Part shown: in pieces, positions 16,673 to 26,342 of the stretch
How positions within the stretch are numbered: position 1 is the stretch's first letter
How the letters are laid out: every line of letters starts with the position of its first letter
From: an uncultured Collinsella sp.
GTDB lineage: Bacteria; Actinomycetota; Coriobacteriia; Coriobacteriales; Coriobacteriaceae
Assembly: GCA_900541205.1 (NCBI GenBank)
Contig: UQIV01000004.1
Span: 43,277 to 107,276, forward strand
DNA: 64,000 nucleotides
Direction of reading: 5' to 3'
Position numbers and translations under genes: made by a program
Notes under the pieces: model-generated
The model's database searches: none
The model's input: the letters and a program-made list of their open reading frames with translations, nothing else
What the model was told of the DNA's origin: nothing

Positions 16673-18433
16673 TTATGCCTCGAGGTTTTCCTCGATCCAG
16701 GCGACGGCACCCTTGGGATCCTTAGTGAGGTCGATGTACTGTTTGCCCTTGGGCGACAGCAGCGTGATGCCCAGGCGGTCGGTGTCGGCCTTCATCTCGT
16801 TGTAATAGGTGCGAACCTGCGGAGCCAGGACGATGACGTTGTACTGGTCCATGATGGCGTAGTGGCTGCCGTAGGCACCGGCGTTGGCGGTAATGTCGAT
16901 GCCCAGCTCGTCGGCGCCTTCCTTAAGCGCGTTGGCGAGCAGTGCAGAGGTGCCGGCGCCAGCGCACAGAACCAGAACCCTCAGATCCTTGCCCTTAAGG
17001 GCGGACGGAGCTGCGGAGGCCTCAGTGGCAGAAGCGGTCTCGACAACAGGAGCCTCAACGGCGGGGGCGGTAGCGGTCTTGACGGCCTTGGTCTCCTCGG
17101 CCTCTTCTTCGGCCAGGGTCTCGGCCTCCTGCTTGCACAGGACGTTGTCGTAGGCCTTGCAGAACGGGTAGTAGATCAAGAAGTCAACGACCAGCAGGAC
17201 GACAACCAGGACCAGAGAGATCGGCTGGAAGTTGGTGTCGATGAAGGTGCCGATCGGTCCGGGGAGTGCCCACGGCATGGCATAGATAAAGCCGTTCATG
17301 CCCAAAAAGTCGATGAAGAACTTACCAATGAGGACGTTGGCCACGGGGGCAAACAGGAACGGGATCAGGAAGTACGGGTTGAGGATGATGGGCGCGGCGA
17401 ACAGCAGCGGTTCGTTGACGGCGAACATCACGGGTACGACAGAGGCTTTGCCGACGGCCTTGAGCTGCTTGGAGCGCATAAAGAGCAGGAAGATGATCGG
17501 GACAATGAACGTGGCGCCGGTGCCGCCGAGTTCGCCGATGTAGTTACCGAAGTTCTCGGTCAGGGCGAGGGCGGGGTGACCGCCGGCCTGCAGCGTGGCG
17601 AGGTTGGTGGTGATGTTGCCAAACAGCGCGGCGTTGAGGGCAGGCTTAACGACCGAGGGGCCGTGGATGCCCATGAACCAGAACAGCGGGATCATGAACC
17701 AGATGAGGGCGAGGCCGGCGTAGGAATCGGCAGCGGCGAACAGCGGGCTCACCAGCGTGGAGATGACGTTGGCAAACGGGACGGCCAAGCAGGTGCGGCA
17801 GATAACGTCGATGACGGCGACAAACAGGATGGAGAAGCTGAAGGCGAAGATGTCGCGGAAGTTCTGGGCGATGGCGCCGGGGACTTCTTTGGGCAGCTTG
17901 ATGGTGATGTCTCGCTTAATGCAGAAGGCATAGATGTTGACCGTGGCAAATGCGGCGACAAAGGAGCTCAGTAGGCCCTTGGTGCCCATGTTGTCGGTAA
18001 AGAACACCGAGACATCGGCGCCGTCGATCTTGGCACTCGTCTGGGTAACGGCCAAGATGAGCATAGCGCACATGGCGGCGACCATGGTGCTCGTGGCGTT
18101 GATGGCCTTGCCGGCAGGCATGCGGCGGTTCTTGGAGCCGGTCAGCGCGCTTGCGGTGGTGCCGGCGACCATGATGCCCACGACGCCCATCGTGAAGTTG
18201 TAAACCTTGTTGCAGAAGTTCACGACGTCGACGTTCCACCAGTCGGGCAGCGTAAAGCCGCCGACCGTGGCGACAACGCCCGGCAGGGTCGAAATAAGCA
18301 GGAAGACAGAAGAAGACAGGATGATGGGCATTGCTGCCAAAAAGCCGTCTTTAATGGCCTGAAGGTAGATGTTCTTAGAGACCTTGTCGAAGTACGGCTG
18401 ACCTTTCTCCAAGAACTTAACGATCGATTCCAT
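16673..18433 (-). CDS. lacE: Lactose-family PTS EIICB, copy 2
   Basis: A 586-residue EIICB permease closely related to copy 1. The EIIC domain (about 1-440) begins KGQPYFDKVSKNIYLQAIKDGF and contains FWFMGIHGPSVV, GGTGATFIV and NEPLLFAAPIILNP. After a Glu/Ala-rich linker, the EIIB phosphocysteine is C490 in VLVLCAGAGTS. In this module the glycosidase gene comes first and the permease second, the reverse of modules 1 and 3. No EIIA is adjacent. The exact beta-glycoside carried is not evident, but copies 1 and 2 are closer to each other than to copy 3 in the EIIB domain. Confidence 0.9.
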   Translation of the reverse strand: MESIVKFLEKGQPYFDKVSKNIYLQAIKDGFLAAMPIILSSSVFLLISTLPGVVATVGGFTLPDWWNVDVVNFCNKVYNFTMGVVGIMVAGTTASALTGSKNRRMPAGKAINATSTMVAAMCAMLILAVTQTSAKIDGADVSVFFTDNMGTKGLLSSFVAAFATVNIYAFCIKRDITIKLPKEVPGAIAQNFRDIFAFSFSILFVAVIDVICRTCLAVPFANVISTLVSPLFAAADSYAGLALIWFMIPLFWFMGIHGPSVVKPALNAALFGNITTNLATLQAGGHPALALTENFGNYIGELGGTGATFIVPIIFLLFMRSKQLKAVGKASVVPVMFAVNEPLLFAAPIILNPYFLIPFLFAPVANVLIGKFFIDFLGMNGFIYAMPWALPGPIGTFIDTNFQPISLVLVVVLLVVDFLIYYPFCKAYDNVLCKQEAETLAEEEAEETKAVKTATAPAVEAPVVETASATEASAAPSALKGKDLRVLVLCAGAGTSALLANALKEGADELGIDITANAGAYGSHYAIMDQYNVIVLAPQVRTYYNEMKADTDRLGITLLSPKGKQYIDLTKDPKGAVAWIEENLEA

Positions 18434-18541
18434 AGTTCACGCTCCTCTTTGCATGAAATCTTAATGGCATGGACGTTGAAAACCTATATGGTCTCCCGCT
18501 TGCTAAAAGCCCGGGTGCAGGCGGGGTCGGTCCCAGGGGGA

Positions 18542-18588
18542 GAGAGGGGAGCGGCTGGGTTTGTATCGCATAGGGCCGCTCCCCTCTC
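18542..18588 (-). other. Intercistronic hairpin lacG2/lacE2
   Basis: GAGAGGGGAGCGGC and GCCGCTCCCCTCTC form a perfect 14-bp stem with a 19-nt loop in the 176-base gap between lacG2 and lacE2. There is no T-tract. Confidence 0.7.
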
Positions 18589-18609
18589 GGGGGAAAGCGA
18601 GGCGATGCG

Positions 18610-20052
18610 CTACTGCGCGTCCGCCATAGTGTCGGCGAGCTCCTTGTACCAGAGTGCCGACTGCTTGATGTAGCGTTTTTGCGTGTCGAAGTCGATGTAG
18701 AACAGGCCGTAGCGCTTGTTATAGCCGTTGGCCCACGAGAACTGGTCCTGCAGGCTCCAGATAAAGTAGCCCTGGACGTCGACGCCCTCGGCGCGCGCCC
18801 GGAGCACCTTCTCCATGTGCTGGTCGACAAAGTCGATGCGCTCGGGATCGGCGACGATGCCGTTTGCGTCGGGCTCGGGGTCCTTGTGGCCCAGGCCGTT
18901 TTCGGTGATATAGATGACGGGGAGGTTGGGATAGGTGGCGCTGATGTGCTTGAGCGTGTCGTAGAGGCCTTGCGGGTAGATGAGCCAATCCCAGTCGGTG
19001 GTGGGGATACCCGGCATATCGACCTGCTGCCCGACGCCCTTAAACTTAAAGCACGAGGTGCCCTTGTCTCCGGTGCCGTTAAAGCTGTTGGTTGACTCGC
19101 CATCGTAGGCGGCGATAAACGCCGACTGATAGTAGTTGAGGCCGAACATATCGTTGCGGGGCGCCGCCTTGGCGAGCTCCTCCATGTCGCTGTCCTCAAC
19201 CGTAAGTGTGGCGTTGTTGGCACGCAGAATCTCGTTGATGAGTGAGAGGGTGCGCGCGGAGTAGTGGCCCAGGAAGGCGCCGTCCATGATGAAGTCGGTG
19301 TAGAAGGCGTTGTACAGGTCGGCGGCGTGCTGGTCGGCGGGCGAGTCGGTGGCAGGATATGCCGGCGTCAGGACGTTGACCATGCCAATGCGGCCGCCCA
19401 GGTGCTCGGTCTCGTCAAGATCCTTATACAGGTTGACGGCGCGGGCGTGGGCAACGAGCTCGTTGTGCTGGCTCTGGATGCCGCTCGTCACATCAAAGTG
19501 ATGGTTGGGCGGGAAGTTGCCTTGGATGTATTGGGAGTGCGAGAGGCTGATGAGCTCGTTGATGGTGAACCAATTCTTGACCTCGCGGAACTCGCGGAAG
19601 CAGAACTCGGCATAGCGCACATAGGCGTCGACGGTCTTGCGGTTGAGCCAGTCGCCCTGGTTGAACAGGGCGGCGGGGGAGTCAAAGTGATGCAGGGACA
19701 CATAGGGCTCGACGCCATACTTTTTGCAGCAGGCGAACAGCTCGTGGTAGTGCTTAACGCCCTCGGCGAGGGGTTCGGCATCGTCGCCGTTGGGGAAGAT
19801 GCGGGTCCAGGCGATGGACACACGAATGGCGTTGAGTCCATGCTCAGCAGAAAGGCGGATATCCTCCTCGTAGCGGTTGTAGAAATCACTGGCCGGGTCG
19901 GGCAAAAAGCGACCCTGGGCGACAAGGTAATCGTCCCACATGGTCTTACCCTTGCCTGCCACCTTCGTGGAACCTTCCGTTTGGTACGCGGCGGTTGCGG
20001 CGCCCCAAACAAAGCCCTTCGGCAGCTGCTGTACGCGGTTTAGCAAAGACAT
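18610..20052 (-). CDS. lacG: 6-phospho-beta-galactosidase (GH1), copy 2
   Basis: A 480-residue GH1 enzyme of the LacG type. The acid/base Glu is in FTINELIS, the nucleophile is about E384 in YITENG, and the phosphate/galactose site reads SWANGYNKRYG. It is the most diverged of the three copies, with PPNHHFDVTSGIQSQHNEL around the substrate channel, so its natural beta-galactoside may differ. I chose the ATG at 20052, nine bases after GAGAGGG; an ATG two codons earlier is too close. It is divergent from the LacI gene at 20394 and precedes lacE2. Confidence 0.88.
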   Translation of the reverse strand: MSLLNRVQQLPKGFVWGAATAAYQTEGSTKVAGKGKTMWDDYLVAQGRFLPDPASDFYNRYEEDIRLSAEHGLNAIRVSIAWTRIFPNGDDAEPLAEGVKHYHELFACCKKYGVEPYVSLHHFDSPAALFNQGDWLNRKTVDAYVRYAEFCFREFREVKNWFTINELISLSHSQYIQGNFPPNHHFDVTSGIQSQHNELVAHARAVNLYKDLDETEHLGGRIGMVNVLTPAYPATDSPADQHAADLYNAFYTDFIMDGAFLGHYSARTLSLINEILRANNATLTVEDSDMEELAKAAPRNDMFGLNYYQSAFIAAYDGESTNSFNGTGDKGTSCFKFKGVGQQVDMPGIPTTDWDWLIYPQGLYDTLKHISATYPNLPVIYITENGLGHKDPEPDANGIVADPERIDFVDQHMEKVLRARAEGVDVQGYFIWSLQDQFSWANGYNKRYGLFYIDFDTQKRYIKQSALWYKELADTMADAQ

Positions 20053-20172
20053 ATGCATACACCCTCTCGTCTCGCTGTTCGATATTGTGCGTTTGCGCTC
20101 AGGAGGCTCCCTGGTTAGCGTTCAGCGGTGAAAAAGCCCGATAAACACTATCTTAAAATGATTAGAACCAAA

Positions 20173-20342
20173 ATGAGCACGTGAACATTTGACAATGAGC
20201 ACGTTAACATCCGGCTGGGATGTATAGAAACAAAACAACTTCAAACAGCCGCGAACGGTTGTATTTGTTCGGTAAGCGGTTTTGATTGACAGAAGTTTTC
20301 ATGTTGTGGTATATGGCTCGGGTATCATGAGCACGTTATCAA
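20173..20342. promoter_or_regulatory. LacI operators of module 2 and GAACGGT element
   Basis: The 342-base gap between lacG2 and its LacI gene holds ATGAGCACGTGAACAT (20173-20188), ATGAGCACGTTAACAT (20195-20210) and ATGAGCACGTTATCAA (20327-20342). The first two are 22 bp apart and the third is near the LacI start, a layout that would allow looping. A GCGAACGGTTGTATTTGTTC element is at 20251-20270. Confidence 0.75.
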
Positions 20343-20393
20343 TGTATGTACGATGCGCCATGGGCGCGGGGAATAGTTGGGAAGCAGGTTAGC

Positions 20394-21431
20394 GTGGAAG
20401 GCATGGCTCAGCAGACAAGGAATGGTCATTCGGCGAGCGCGGCAGAGGTTGCGACGCTCGCTGGCGTGAGCCGCCAGACTGTGTCTCGCGTGGTCAACGG
20501 TATGCCCAACGTGACGGAAAAGACGCGCAAGCGTGTGCTGGCCGCCATGGAAGAGCTGGGCTTTCGTCCCAATTTTGCTGGAGCGGCGTTGCGCGGCGGG
20601 TCGTATCGTTCTATTGGCCTGTGCATGTACAACATCACACGTGTCGGTAACCTGGCGACGCTCGAGGGTATCATGCAAGCGGCGCGCGAGCACGATTTTG
20701 CCGTCACTATGATCGAGATGGGCGGCGACAAGCCCTATACACTTGCCGATGCCTCGCGCCGCATGGTCGAGCGACCCGTCGACGGCATGATTCTCAACAT
20801 GAACCGCATGGCTCCCGATTTTGAGGAGTTTGTTCCCCAGCCGGGAGTGCGAACGGTCATCCTGTCCATGTATGCGCATCCGCGCTGCACGACGATCGAC
20901 TCCGACCAGTATGGTTCGTGCGAGCTGTTGACCAATTATCTGCTGGAACATGGTCACTCGAATATGCGGTTTGTGGCGGGTCCGGAAAACTCGATTTCCT
21001 CGCGTTTTCGTGAGGCCGGTTGGCGCGATACGCTGGGTCGTGCTCATGTCGATGCCGCTCCGATGCTGCGTGGCGATTGGAGTGCGGACAGTGGGTACGC
21101 CATGGGCGAGCGGATTGCGGCCGAGGTGCTTGCCGGCGGGTCGCAGGCGCCGACTGCCGTGCTTGCGGCAAATGACCAGATGGCGCTGGGCGTTATCGCC
21201 GCGCTCGAGAACGCGGGCCTGTCCGTGCCCGACGACGTGAGCGTGGTTGGTATCGACGACGCACTCGAGGGACTTGTTCCTCACAATCGGCTGACGACGC
21301 TGCGATTTGATTTGCGCGGTGTCGGTAAGCTTGCGTTTGAGGCGGCGATTGGAGAGAGCTCGTCTATCGAGGCGATTCATGTGCCGAGTACGCTGGTCGA
21401 ACGCTCGACTGTTAGGGACATACGGGGTTAG
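20394..21431 (+). CDS. LacI-family regulator of module 2
   Basis: A ~345-residue LacI/GalR repressor. The HTH (AAEVATLAGVSRQTVSRVVNG) has R-Q at the specificity positions. The hinge is FAGAALRGG, and the sensor domain has VRTVILSMYAHPRCTTIDSD and a VPDDVSVVGIDD motif. GTG 20394 follows GCAGG by five bases; ATG 20403 is the alternative. It reads away from lacG2-lacE2, with three ATGAGCACGT operators in the gap. Its closest relative in this window is the galK-linked LacI at 36816, whose sites differ by one base. Confidence 0.88.
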   Translation: MEGMAQQTRNGHSASAAEVATLAGVSRQTVSRVVNGMPNVTEKTRKRVLAAMEELGFRPNFAGAALRGGSYRSIGLCMYNITRVGNLATLEGIMQAAREHDFAVTMIEMGGDKPYTLADASRRMVERPVDGMILNMNRMAPDFEEFVPQPGVRTVILSMYAHPRCTTIDSDQYGSCELLTNYLLEHGHSNMRFVAGPENSISSRFREAGWRDTLGRAHVDAAPMLRGDWSADSGYAMGERIAAEVLAGGSQAPTAVLAANDQMALGVIAALENAGLSVPDDVSVVGIDDALEGLVPHNRLTTLRFDLRGVGKLAFEAAIGESSSIEAIHVPSTLVERSTVRDIRG

Positions 21432-21445
21432 GTCCTACTCCGTTT

Positions 21446-21583
21446 GTCTCGATTTGTAACAGGTAGACGGTCAAAAGCGGGCTACGTGTTACAGATTTAG
21501 ATTCTTCGGAAAGAGCAATCCTGTTCGTCTCAATCTGTAACAGCTAGGACCAAAAAACTCGGCTAGATGTTACAGATCGAGAC
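21446..21583. repeat. 57-bp palindromic repeat, pair
   Basis: Units at 21446-21501 and 21527-21583, with arms GTCTCGATTTGTAACA and GTCTCAATCTGTAACA, lie between the convergent LacI-2 and lacG3 genes. Their inner sequences match the pair at 16438 (type AGACGGTC-AAAG followed by type GGACC-AAAAACTCGG). Confidence 0.92.
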
Positions 21584-21603
21584 AAACGGCTCCCGACCAG
21601 CCC

Positions 21604-21652
21604 AAAAACAAAAAGACCGGGGGCGGCGCGCCGTGTGACGTGCCGCCCCCGG
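21604..21652 (-). terminator. Terminator of lacE3-lacG3
   Basis: On the minus strand CCGGGGGCGGC pairs with GCCGCCCCCGG and ends in CTTTTTGTTTTTGG, 47 bases beyond the lacG3 stop. Confidence 0.87.
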
Positions 21653-21698
21653 CTGAGAAATGGGGACAGGTTGTGTGAGCGGGCAACCCCGCCAGCCA

Positions 21699-23138
21699 CT
21701 AGTCCAGACGACGGGTCTGCGCCACGTGCTTGTACCAGTAGGCGCTTGCCTTGGGCGTGCGCTTCTGGGTTTCAAAGTCAACGTAAAAGAAGCCGTAACG
21801 CTTGTTGTAGCCATTGGTCCAGGAGAATTGATCCTGCAGGCTCCACAGGAAGTAGCCGCCCACGTTGACGCCCACCTCCATGGCCTTGAGCAGCCAACGC
21901 AGGTGCTGCTCGATGTAGTCGATGCGCGGCTGGTCGTCCACAAAACCGTTCTTGTAGGGGTCCTTGTAGCCCATGCCGTTCTCGGTGATGAAGATCTGCT
22001 TGTAGTTGGGGTAGCGCTGCTTAATGTAGACGAGCAGATCGAACAGACCCTCGGGATAGATGATCCAGTCCCAGTCGGTGGTGGGGATGCCGGGCTTGTT
22101 CACATGCTCGCCAATGCCCTTGACGCGCCAGCGACCGGTGCCCTTCTCGCCCGTACCGTTGTGGTGCAGGTCGTTCTCGCCATCGTAAGCCTTCAAAAAA
22201 CGGCACTGATAGTTGTTAACGCCCAGGTAGTCGTTGTAGAGCGCTGCCTCGCGCATAATCTCGAGGTCCTCGTCCAAGATCTCGATGGTGCCGCCCGAGA
22301 CGGCAGCCAGGCGGTTGGCGCACTCGAGGGTGTCGGGGGCATACTCGCCGCGGAACGTCGCGTCGAGCAAAAACTGGTTTTGCAGCACGTGCTCGTTGTT
22401 GGCGGCTTTGATGTCGGCGGGGTCGTTCTCGTTGAGCGGGTACTTAAACTCCAGCGACTGGATGACGCCGATTTTGCCCTTAAAGCCGCCGTTGTGGAAG
22501 GCCAGCACGGCCTTGGCGTGGGCGAGCATCATGTTGTGCTCGCACTGGAAGGCCTCGGCCAGATGCGCCTTGACGCCACCGGGGAAGGTGCCCTCGATGT
22601 AGGTGTTGGAGGCGTCGGCCCAGATCTCGTTAAAGGTGAACCAGTAGGTCACCTGGTCGGCGTACTCCTTAAAGCAGAAGGTGGCAAAGTCCACAAAGGC
22701 GTCGATGGTCTCGCGGTTGAGGAAGTCGCCCTTCTCAAAGAGGGGAAGCGGCGTGTCAAAGTGATGCAGCGTGACGAACGGCTCAACGTGGTGCTTGTGG
22801 CACTCGGCGAAGAGATCGTGGTAGAACTGGACGCCCTCGGGGTTGATTTCGCCGGTGCCGTTGGGGAAGATGCGGCTCCAGGCGATGGAGAGGCGAATGC
22901 CGTTGATGCCGAACTCCTCGCACAGCTCCAGGTCGACAGGGTACTGGTTGTAGAAGTCCGAAGCGGGATCGGGGGAGAAGCGCCCCTGGGCCTCCAGAAA
23001 GTCGTCCCAGGCAACCTTGCCCTTACCGTGAGTGCGGGTCTCGCCCTCTACCTGGTAGGCAGCGGTGGCGCCGCCAAAGACAAAGTCCTCGGGAAACTGC
23101 GCGGGCGGGTTGGTGACGCTAGCAGGATTAACGGACAT
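21699..23138 (-). CDS. lacG: 6-phospho-beta-galactosidase (GH1), copy 3
   Basis: A 479-residue GH1 LacG enzyme. The acid/base Glu is in WFTFNEIWA, the nucleophile is about E386 in FITENG, and SWTNGYNKRYGFFYVDF is the phosphate/galactose-binding segment. FGGATAAYQVEGETRTHGKG at the start is shared with copy 1. It lies 66 bases after lacE3, with a strong hairpin between them. Since lacE3 is the copy closest to firmicute LacE, this module is the best candidate for lactose itself. Confidence 0.9.
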   Translation of the reverse strand: MSVNPASVTNPPAQFPEDFVFGGATAAYQVEGETRTHGKGKVAWDDFLEAQGRFSPDPASDFYNQYPVDLELCEEFGINGIRLSIAWSRIFPNGTGEINPEGVQFYHDLFAECHKHHVEPFVTLHHFDTPLPLFEKGDFLNRETIDAFVDFATFCFKEYADQVTYWFTFNEIWADASNTYIEGTFPGGVKAHLAEAFQCEHNMMLAHAKAVLAFHNGGFKGKIGVIQSLEFKYPLNENDPADIKAANNEHVLQNQFLLDATFRGEYAPDTLECANRLAAVSGGTIEILDEDLEIMREAALYNDYLGVNNYQCRFLKAYDGENDLHHNGTGEKGTGRWRVKGIGEHVNKPGIPTTDWDWIIYPEGLFDLLVYIKQRYPNYKQIFITENGMGYKDPYKNGFVDDQPRIDYIEQHLRWLLKAMEVGVNVGGYFLWSLQDQFSWTNGYNKRYGFFYVDFETQKRTPKASAYWYKHVAQTRRLD

Positions 23139-23161
23139 GATGATCCAATCGTCTAAATCGA

Positions 23162-23195
23162 AGGGCCAGCCGGTCTTGGATGGTCGGCTGGCCCT
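23162..23195 (-). other. Intercistronic hairpin lacE3/lacG3
   Basis: AGGGCCAGCCG and CGGCTGGCCCT form a perfect 11-bp stem with a 12-nt loop, filling the short gap between lacE3 and lacG3. No T-tract follows. Confidence 0.7.
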
Positions 23196-23204
23196 GGGCG
23201 TTAC

Positions 23205-24980
23205 TTACTTCGAAAGTTGCTCACTCACGAAGGCGAGAGACTTGTCGCCGTTCTGGGAGAGCTCGATGTACTGCTTGCCACGGCAGGCGACGCACTTGTT
23301 GCCCACGCGCTCACAGTCCTTCTGCAGGTCGGCCAGGTAGCTTGCGGCCTGCGGGGCCAGGACGACCAGGTCAAAGTCGGGGAGCATGTCCACGTGGTTG
23401 CCATAGGCCTCGGCAGCGGTCTCGAGGTTAATGCCGCGCTCCTTGGCGGCCTTGGCCAGCGCGTTGGCGAGCAGGCCCGAGGTTCCGCCGCCCTGGCAGA
23501 GCACGAGCACGCGCTTGCCGTTGAGGTCGCTGGCGGTCGTTGTCTCGGCAGCGGGTGCTGCGGAAGCGGCGGGGGAGTCGGCCTTCACGGCCTCGGCAGC
23601 AGCGCCGGCGGCAACGCTCTTGGCGTCAGCCTTGCCCTGGAAGGCATCGTTGAGCTTGGCGGCCTTCTCGGCGTTCTTGGCGGCGAGCTCCTCCTGGGAG
23701 ATCTCGGCCTCCTCGGCGCACTTCTGGGCGTCATAGGCACGGAAGAACGGGTAGTACAGAACGAAGTCGACGACCAGGATAAGGGCGAGCATCACAAAAG
23801 CGAGCGGCTGGAAGCCCAGGCCCATGATGGTGCCGATGGGGCCGGGGACGGTCCAAGGCAGGGTGTACATAAAGCCGTTCATGCCCAAGAAGTCGATAAA
23901 GATCTTGAGAATCCAGATGTTGGCGATCGGGGCAAAGACAAACGGGACAAAGAAGACGGGGTTGAGCACGATGGGCGCGGCGAACAGCAGCGGCTCGTTG
24001 ACGGCAAAGCAGACGGGGACGATGGCGGCCTTACCGACGGCGCGCATCTCCTGAGACTTGGCCAGGAAGCAGAACATAAAGACCAGGACGAGCGTGGCGC
24101 CGGTGCCGCCCATGCAGACGACGAAGTACTGGGCACCCTGGGTCAGGACAGCGGAAGCGTGCTGGCCGGCCTGGAACGCAGCCAGGTTGTCGGTCATGTT
24201 GGCAACGAGGGCGGCGGCGATGGCGGGCTCGACGATCGAGGGGCCGTGGACGCCCACGAACCAGAAGAGACTCATAGCGCCGTAGATCACAGCGAGGCCG
24301 ATGTAGCCGTCGGCAGCGGTGAACAGGGGCTGGAACACCTGGATGACGCCCTGGGCAAAGCAGAAGCCAAAAGCAGCGCGGAAGGCGATGTCAAAGACCC
24401 AAAAGACGGTGATGCAGACGGAGAAGGGGATGATGTCCTTAAAGGTCTGCGAGATGTTGGGCGGAACCTGCTCGGGCATCTTGACGGTGATGTTGCGCTT
24501 AATGAAGAACTTGTAGATGATGCCGGTCACAAACGCAGCGATAAAGGCGGTCAGCAGGCCTTTGGAACCAAGGTAGGTGGTGTTGAAGCCGCTGGCAGCG
24601 TCCGTGGCGATCGTGTCGCTCGAAAGGAGCAAGAAGCCGATGATGGCCGCGCACATGCACGAGATGAAGTTGATCTGGTTGTTCTTGGGCAGATCGCGGT
24701 TCTGAGCGTCGGCGAAGTGCTTGGCCGTGGTGGCGGCACAGGCGATGGCCAGGATGCCCATGGAGTAGTTGTAGCACTTCCATAGGGCGTTGTTGATGTC
24801 ATCGGGCCAGTAGAAACCCCAGATATTGGGAACCGAGGCTACCAGGCAGAAGATGGACGAGAAGATGATGATGGGGATGACGGAGATAAAACCGTCGCGG
24901 ATCGCCTTGAGGTACTTGTTGCGGGCGATCGCGTTGAAAAAGGGCTGCCCCTTTTCGATGATGGCGATGAGTTGCTCCAT
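23205..24980 (-). CDS. lacE: Lactose-family PTS EIICB, copy 3
   Basis: A 591-residue permease of the LacE type. The N terminus (IEKGQPFFNAIARNKYLKAIRDGF), NIWGFYWPDDI, NRDLPKNNQINFIS and PPNISQTFKDIIPF resemble firmicute lactose EIICB more than copies 1 and 2 do. Other conserved stretches are FWFVGVHGPSIVEPAI, GGTGATL and NEPLLFAAPIVLNP. The EIIB phosphocysteine is C495 in VLVLCQGGGTS. It heads an operon with lacG3, divergent from the LacI gene at 25338, and lacF lies 1.5 kb away on the other strand. Confidence 0.91.
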   Translation of the reverse strand: MEQLIAIIEKGQPFFNAIARNKYLKAIRDGFISVIPIIIFSSIFCLVASVPNIWGFYWPDDINNALWKCYNYSMGILAIACAATTAKHFADAQNRDLPKNNQINFISCMCAAIIGFLLLSSDTIATDAASGFNTTYLGSKGLLTAFIAAFVTGIIYKFFIKRNITVKMPEQVPPNISQTFKDIIPFSVCITVFWVFDIAFRAAFGFCFAQGVIQVFQPLFTAADGYIGLAVIYGAMSLFWFVGVHGPSIVEPAIAAALVANMTDNLAAFQAGQHASAVLTQGAQYFVVCMGGTGATLVLVFMFCFLAKSQEMRAVGKAAIVPVCFAVNEPLLFAAPIVLNPVFFVPFVFAPIANIWILKIFIDFLGMNGFMYTLPWTVPGPIGTIMGLGFQPLAFVMLALILVVDFVLYYPFFRAYDAQKCAEEAEISQEELAAKNAEKAAKLNDAFQGKADAKSVAAGAAAEAVKADSPAASAAPAAETTTASDLNGKRVLVLCQGGGTSGLLANALAKAAKERGINLETAAEAYGNHVDMLPDFDLVVLAPQAASYLADLQKDCERVGNKCVACRGKQYIELSQNGDKSLAFVSEQLSK

Positions 24981-25042
24981 GCAAAGCTCCTAAGAGTCGG
25001 TGGGTTGGCAACGATGGTAGCTTTTGACGTTTGGTTGCCAAA

Positions 25043-25233
25043 ATGTTGACGTTGCCATTTTGCGACACAAAATAAGACGCGAACCGATGGCCCCTGTGCC
25101 TGTGGACCGTCGATTCCTTGCGCGTAAACGTTTGAGCCGCCCGGTGGCTCTGTGTTTGCACAATGGCAACGTTAACATTTGGTCGACAAAAGCTGTTCGG
25201 GGAAGCAAAAATGTCGGTGAACGGTAGGTTTTG
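25043..25233. promoter_or_regulatory. LacI operators of module 3 and GTGAACGGT element
   Basis: The 357-base gap between lacE3 and its LacI gene contains ATGGCAACGTTAACAT on the plus strand (25163-25178) and ATGGCAACGTCAACAT on the minus strand (25043-25058). A GTGAACGGTAGGTTTTG element is at 25217-25233, between the plus-strand operator and the LacI start. Confidence 0.72.
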
Positions 25234-25337
25234 GGTGGTGAGCGTATGGTGGGGGAGGCGTTGGATATACTTGAAGGCGTTAAAAATGACTGCGTAGGGT
25301 GTCACCAATGGCATCGTTGACATAGAAAGATCGACCT

Positions 25338-26342
25338 ATGGCCGCTGTTAAAAAATCGGTATCCGTTAAGGATGTGGCGCGTCTCGCGGGCGTCTCGGAA
25401 CAGACGGTCTCGCGCACCGTTCACGATTCGCCCAGCGTGCGCCCCGAGACCAAGGAGCGCGTGCGTGCCGCCATGCGCGAGCTGGGGTATCGCCCCAATT
25501 TTGCCGGTCGATCGCTGCGTCGCGGTAAGTTTAAGACCGTCGGCGTCGCCATGTTCAATATTACCGGCACCGGCAACCTCGACCGTATGGAGGGCTTTGC
25601 CGCCGCCGCCGATAAGCACGGCTATGCCATCACTCTCACTAAAGTAGACGGGCATCCGTATACCCTCGAGGGCGCATCGTCGCGCATGAGCGCACTGCCG
25701 GTGGACGGCATGGTTGTGATTATGAACCGCATGCCGGCGGACTTTGGCACCTTTGAGCCGCTGCCCGGTATGCAGACGGTGCTCGTTACCATGCTGGAGC
25801 ACCCGCTCTGTTCAACGGTCGATAACGACCAGTTCGATTGCTCGCGCCAAGTGGTCGAGTACTTGCTGGGGCAGGGGCACAAGACCGTGCACTTTATCTC
25901 GTGTCCCGAGCGCTCGCTTTCGGGCATGCGGCGCGAGGAAGGCTGGCGCGAGACATTGCGTGCGCATGGCATCGAGCCACCGCAGCTCGTGCGCGGCGAC
26001 TGGACAGCGCAGAGTGGATATGCTGCCGGTCAGGCTCTGGCGGACGATCCGACCTGTACGGCCATTTATGCTTCCAACGATGCCATGGCATATGGCTGCA
26101 TCCGTGGGCTCGAGTCGCGCGGGAAGCGCGTGCCCCAGGACGTAAGCGTGGTGGGTGTTGACGATAGTTTGGGCGATATCGTGCCCGATCGTCGCCTGAC
26201 CACGGTGCGCTTTGACAACAAACGCGTCGGCATGTGGGCGGTCGACAAGATTGCCGGCGCCGAGGGCACTGCACCCGGTGTGGAGCACATGCTGTTTCCG
26301 GGCGTGCTCGTCGAGGGCGATACGGTGCGCGATGTACGCTAG
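25338..26342 (+). CDS. LacI-family regulator of module 3
   Basis: A 334-residue LacI/GalR repressor: HTH VKDVARLAGVSEQTVSRTVHD (E-Q at the specificity positions), hinge FAGRSLRRGKFK, then the sensor domain with VPQDVSVVGVDDS. The ATG is clear and the gene is divergent from lacE3-lacG3. lacF follows on the same strand after 214 bases, with GTTC-rich motifs between, so lacF may be partly read with it but probably has its own promoter. Confidence 0.9.
   Translation: MAAVKKSVSVKDVARLAGVSEQTVSRTVHDSPSVRPETKERVRAAMRELGYRPNFAGRSLRRGKFKTVGVAMFNITGTGNLDRMEGFAAAADKHGYAITLTKVDGHPYTLEGASSRMSALPVDGMVVIMNRMPADFGTFEPLPGMQTVLVTMLEHPLCSTVDNDQFDCSRQVVEYLLGQGHKTVHFISCPERSLSGMRREEGWRETLRAHGIEPPQLVRGDWTAQSGYAAGQALADDPTCTAIYASNDAMAYGCIRGLESRGKRVPQDVSVVGVDDSLGDIVPDRRLTTVRFDNKRVGMWAVDKIAGAEGTAPGVEHMLFPGVLVEGDTVRDVR

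Noticed and set aside
21660..23156. 498-residue plus-strand open frame opposite lacG3
   Set aside because: Antisense shadow of a GH1 gene with all catalytic motifs in place.
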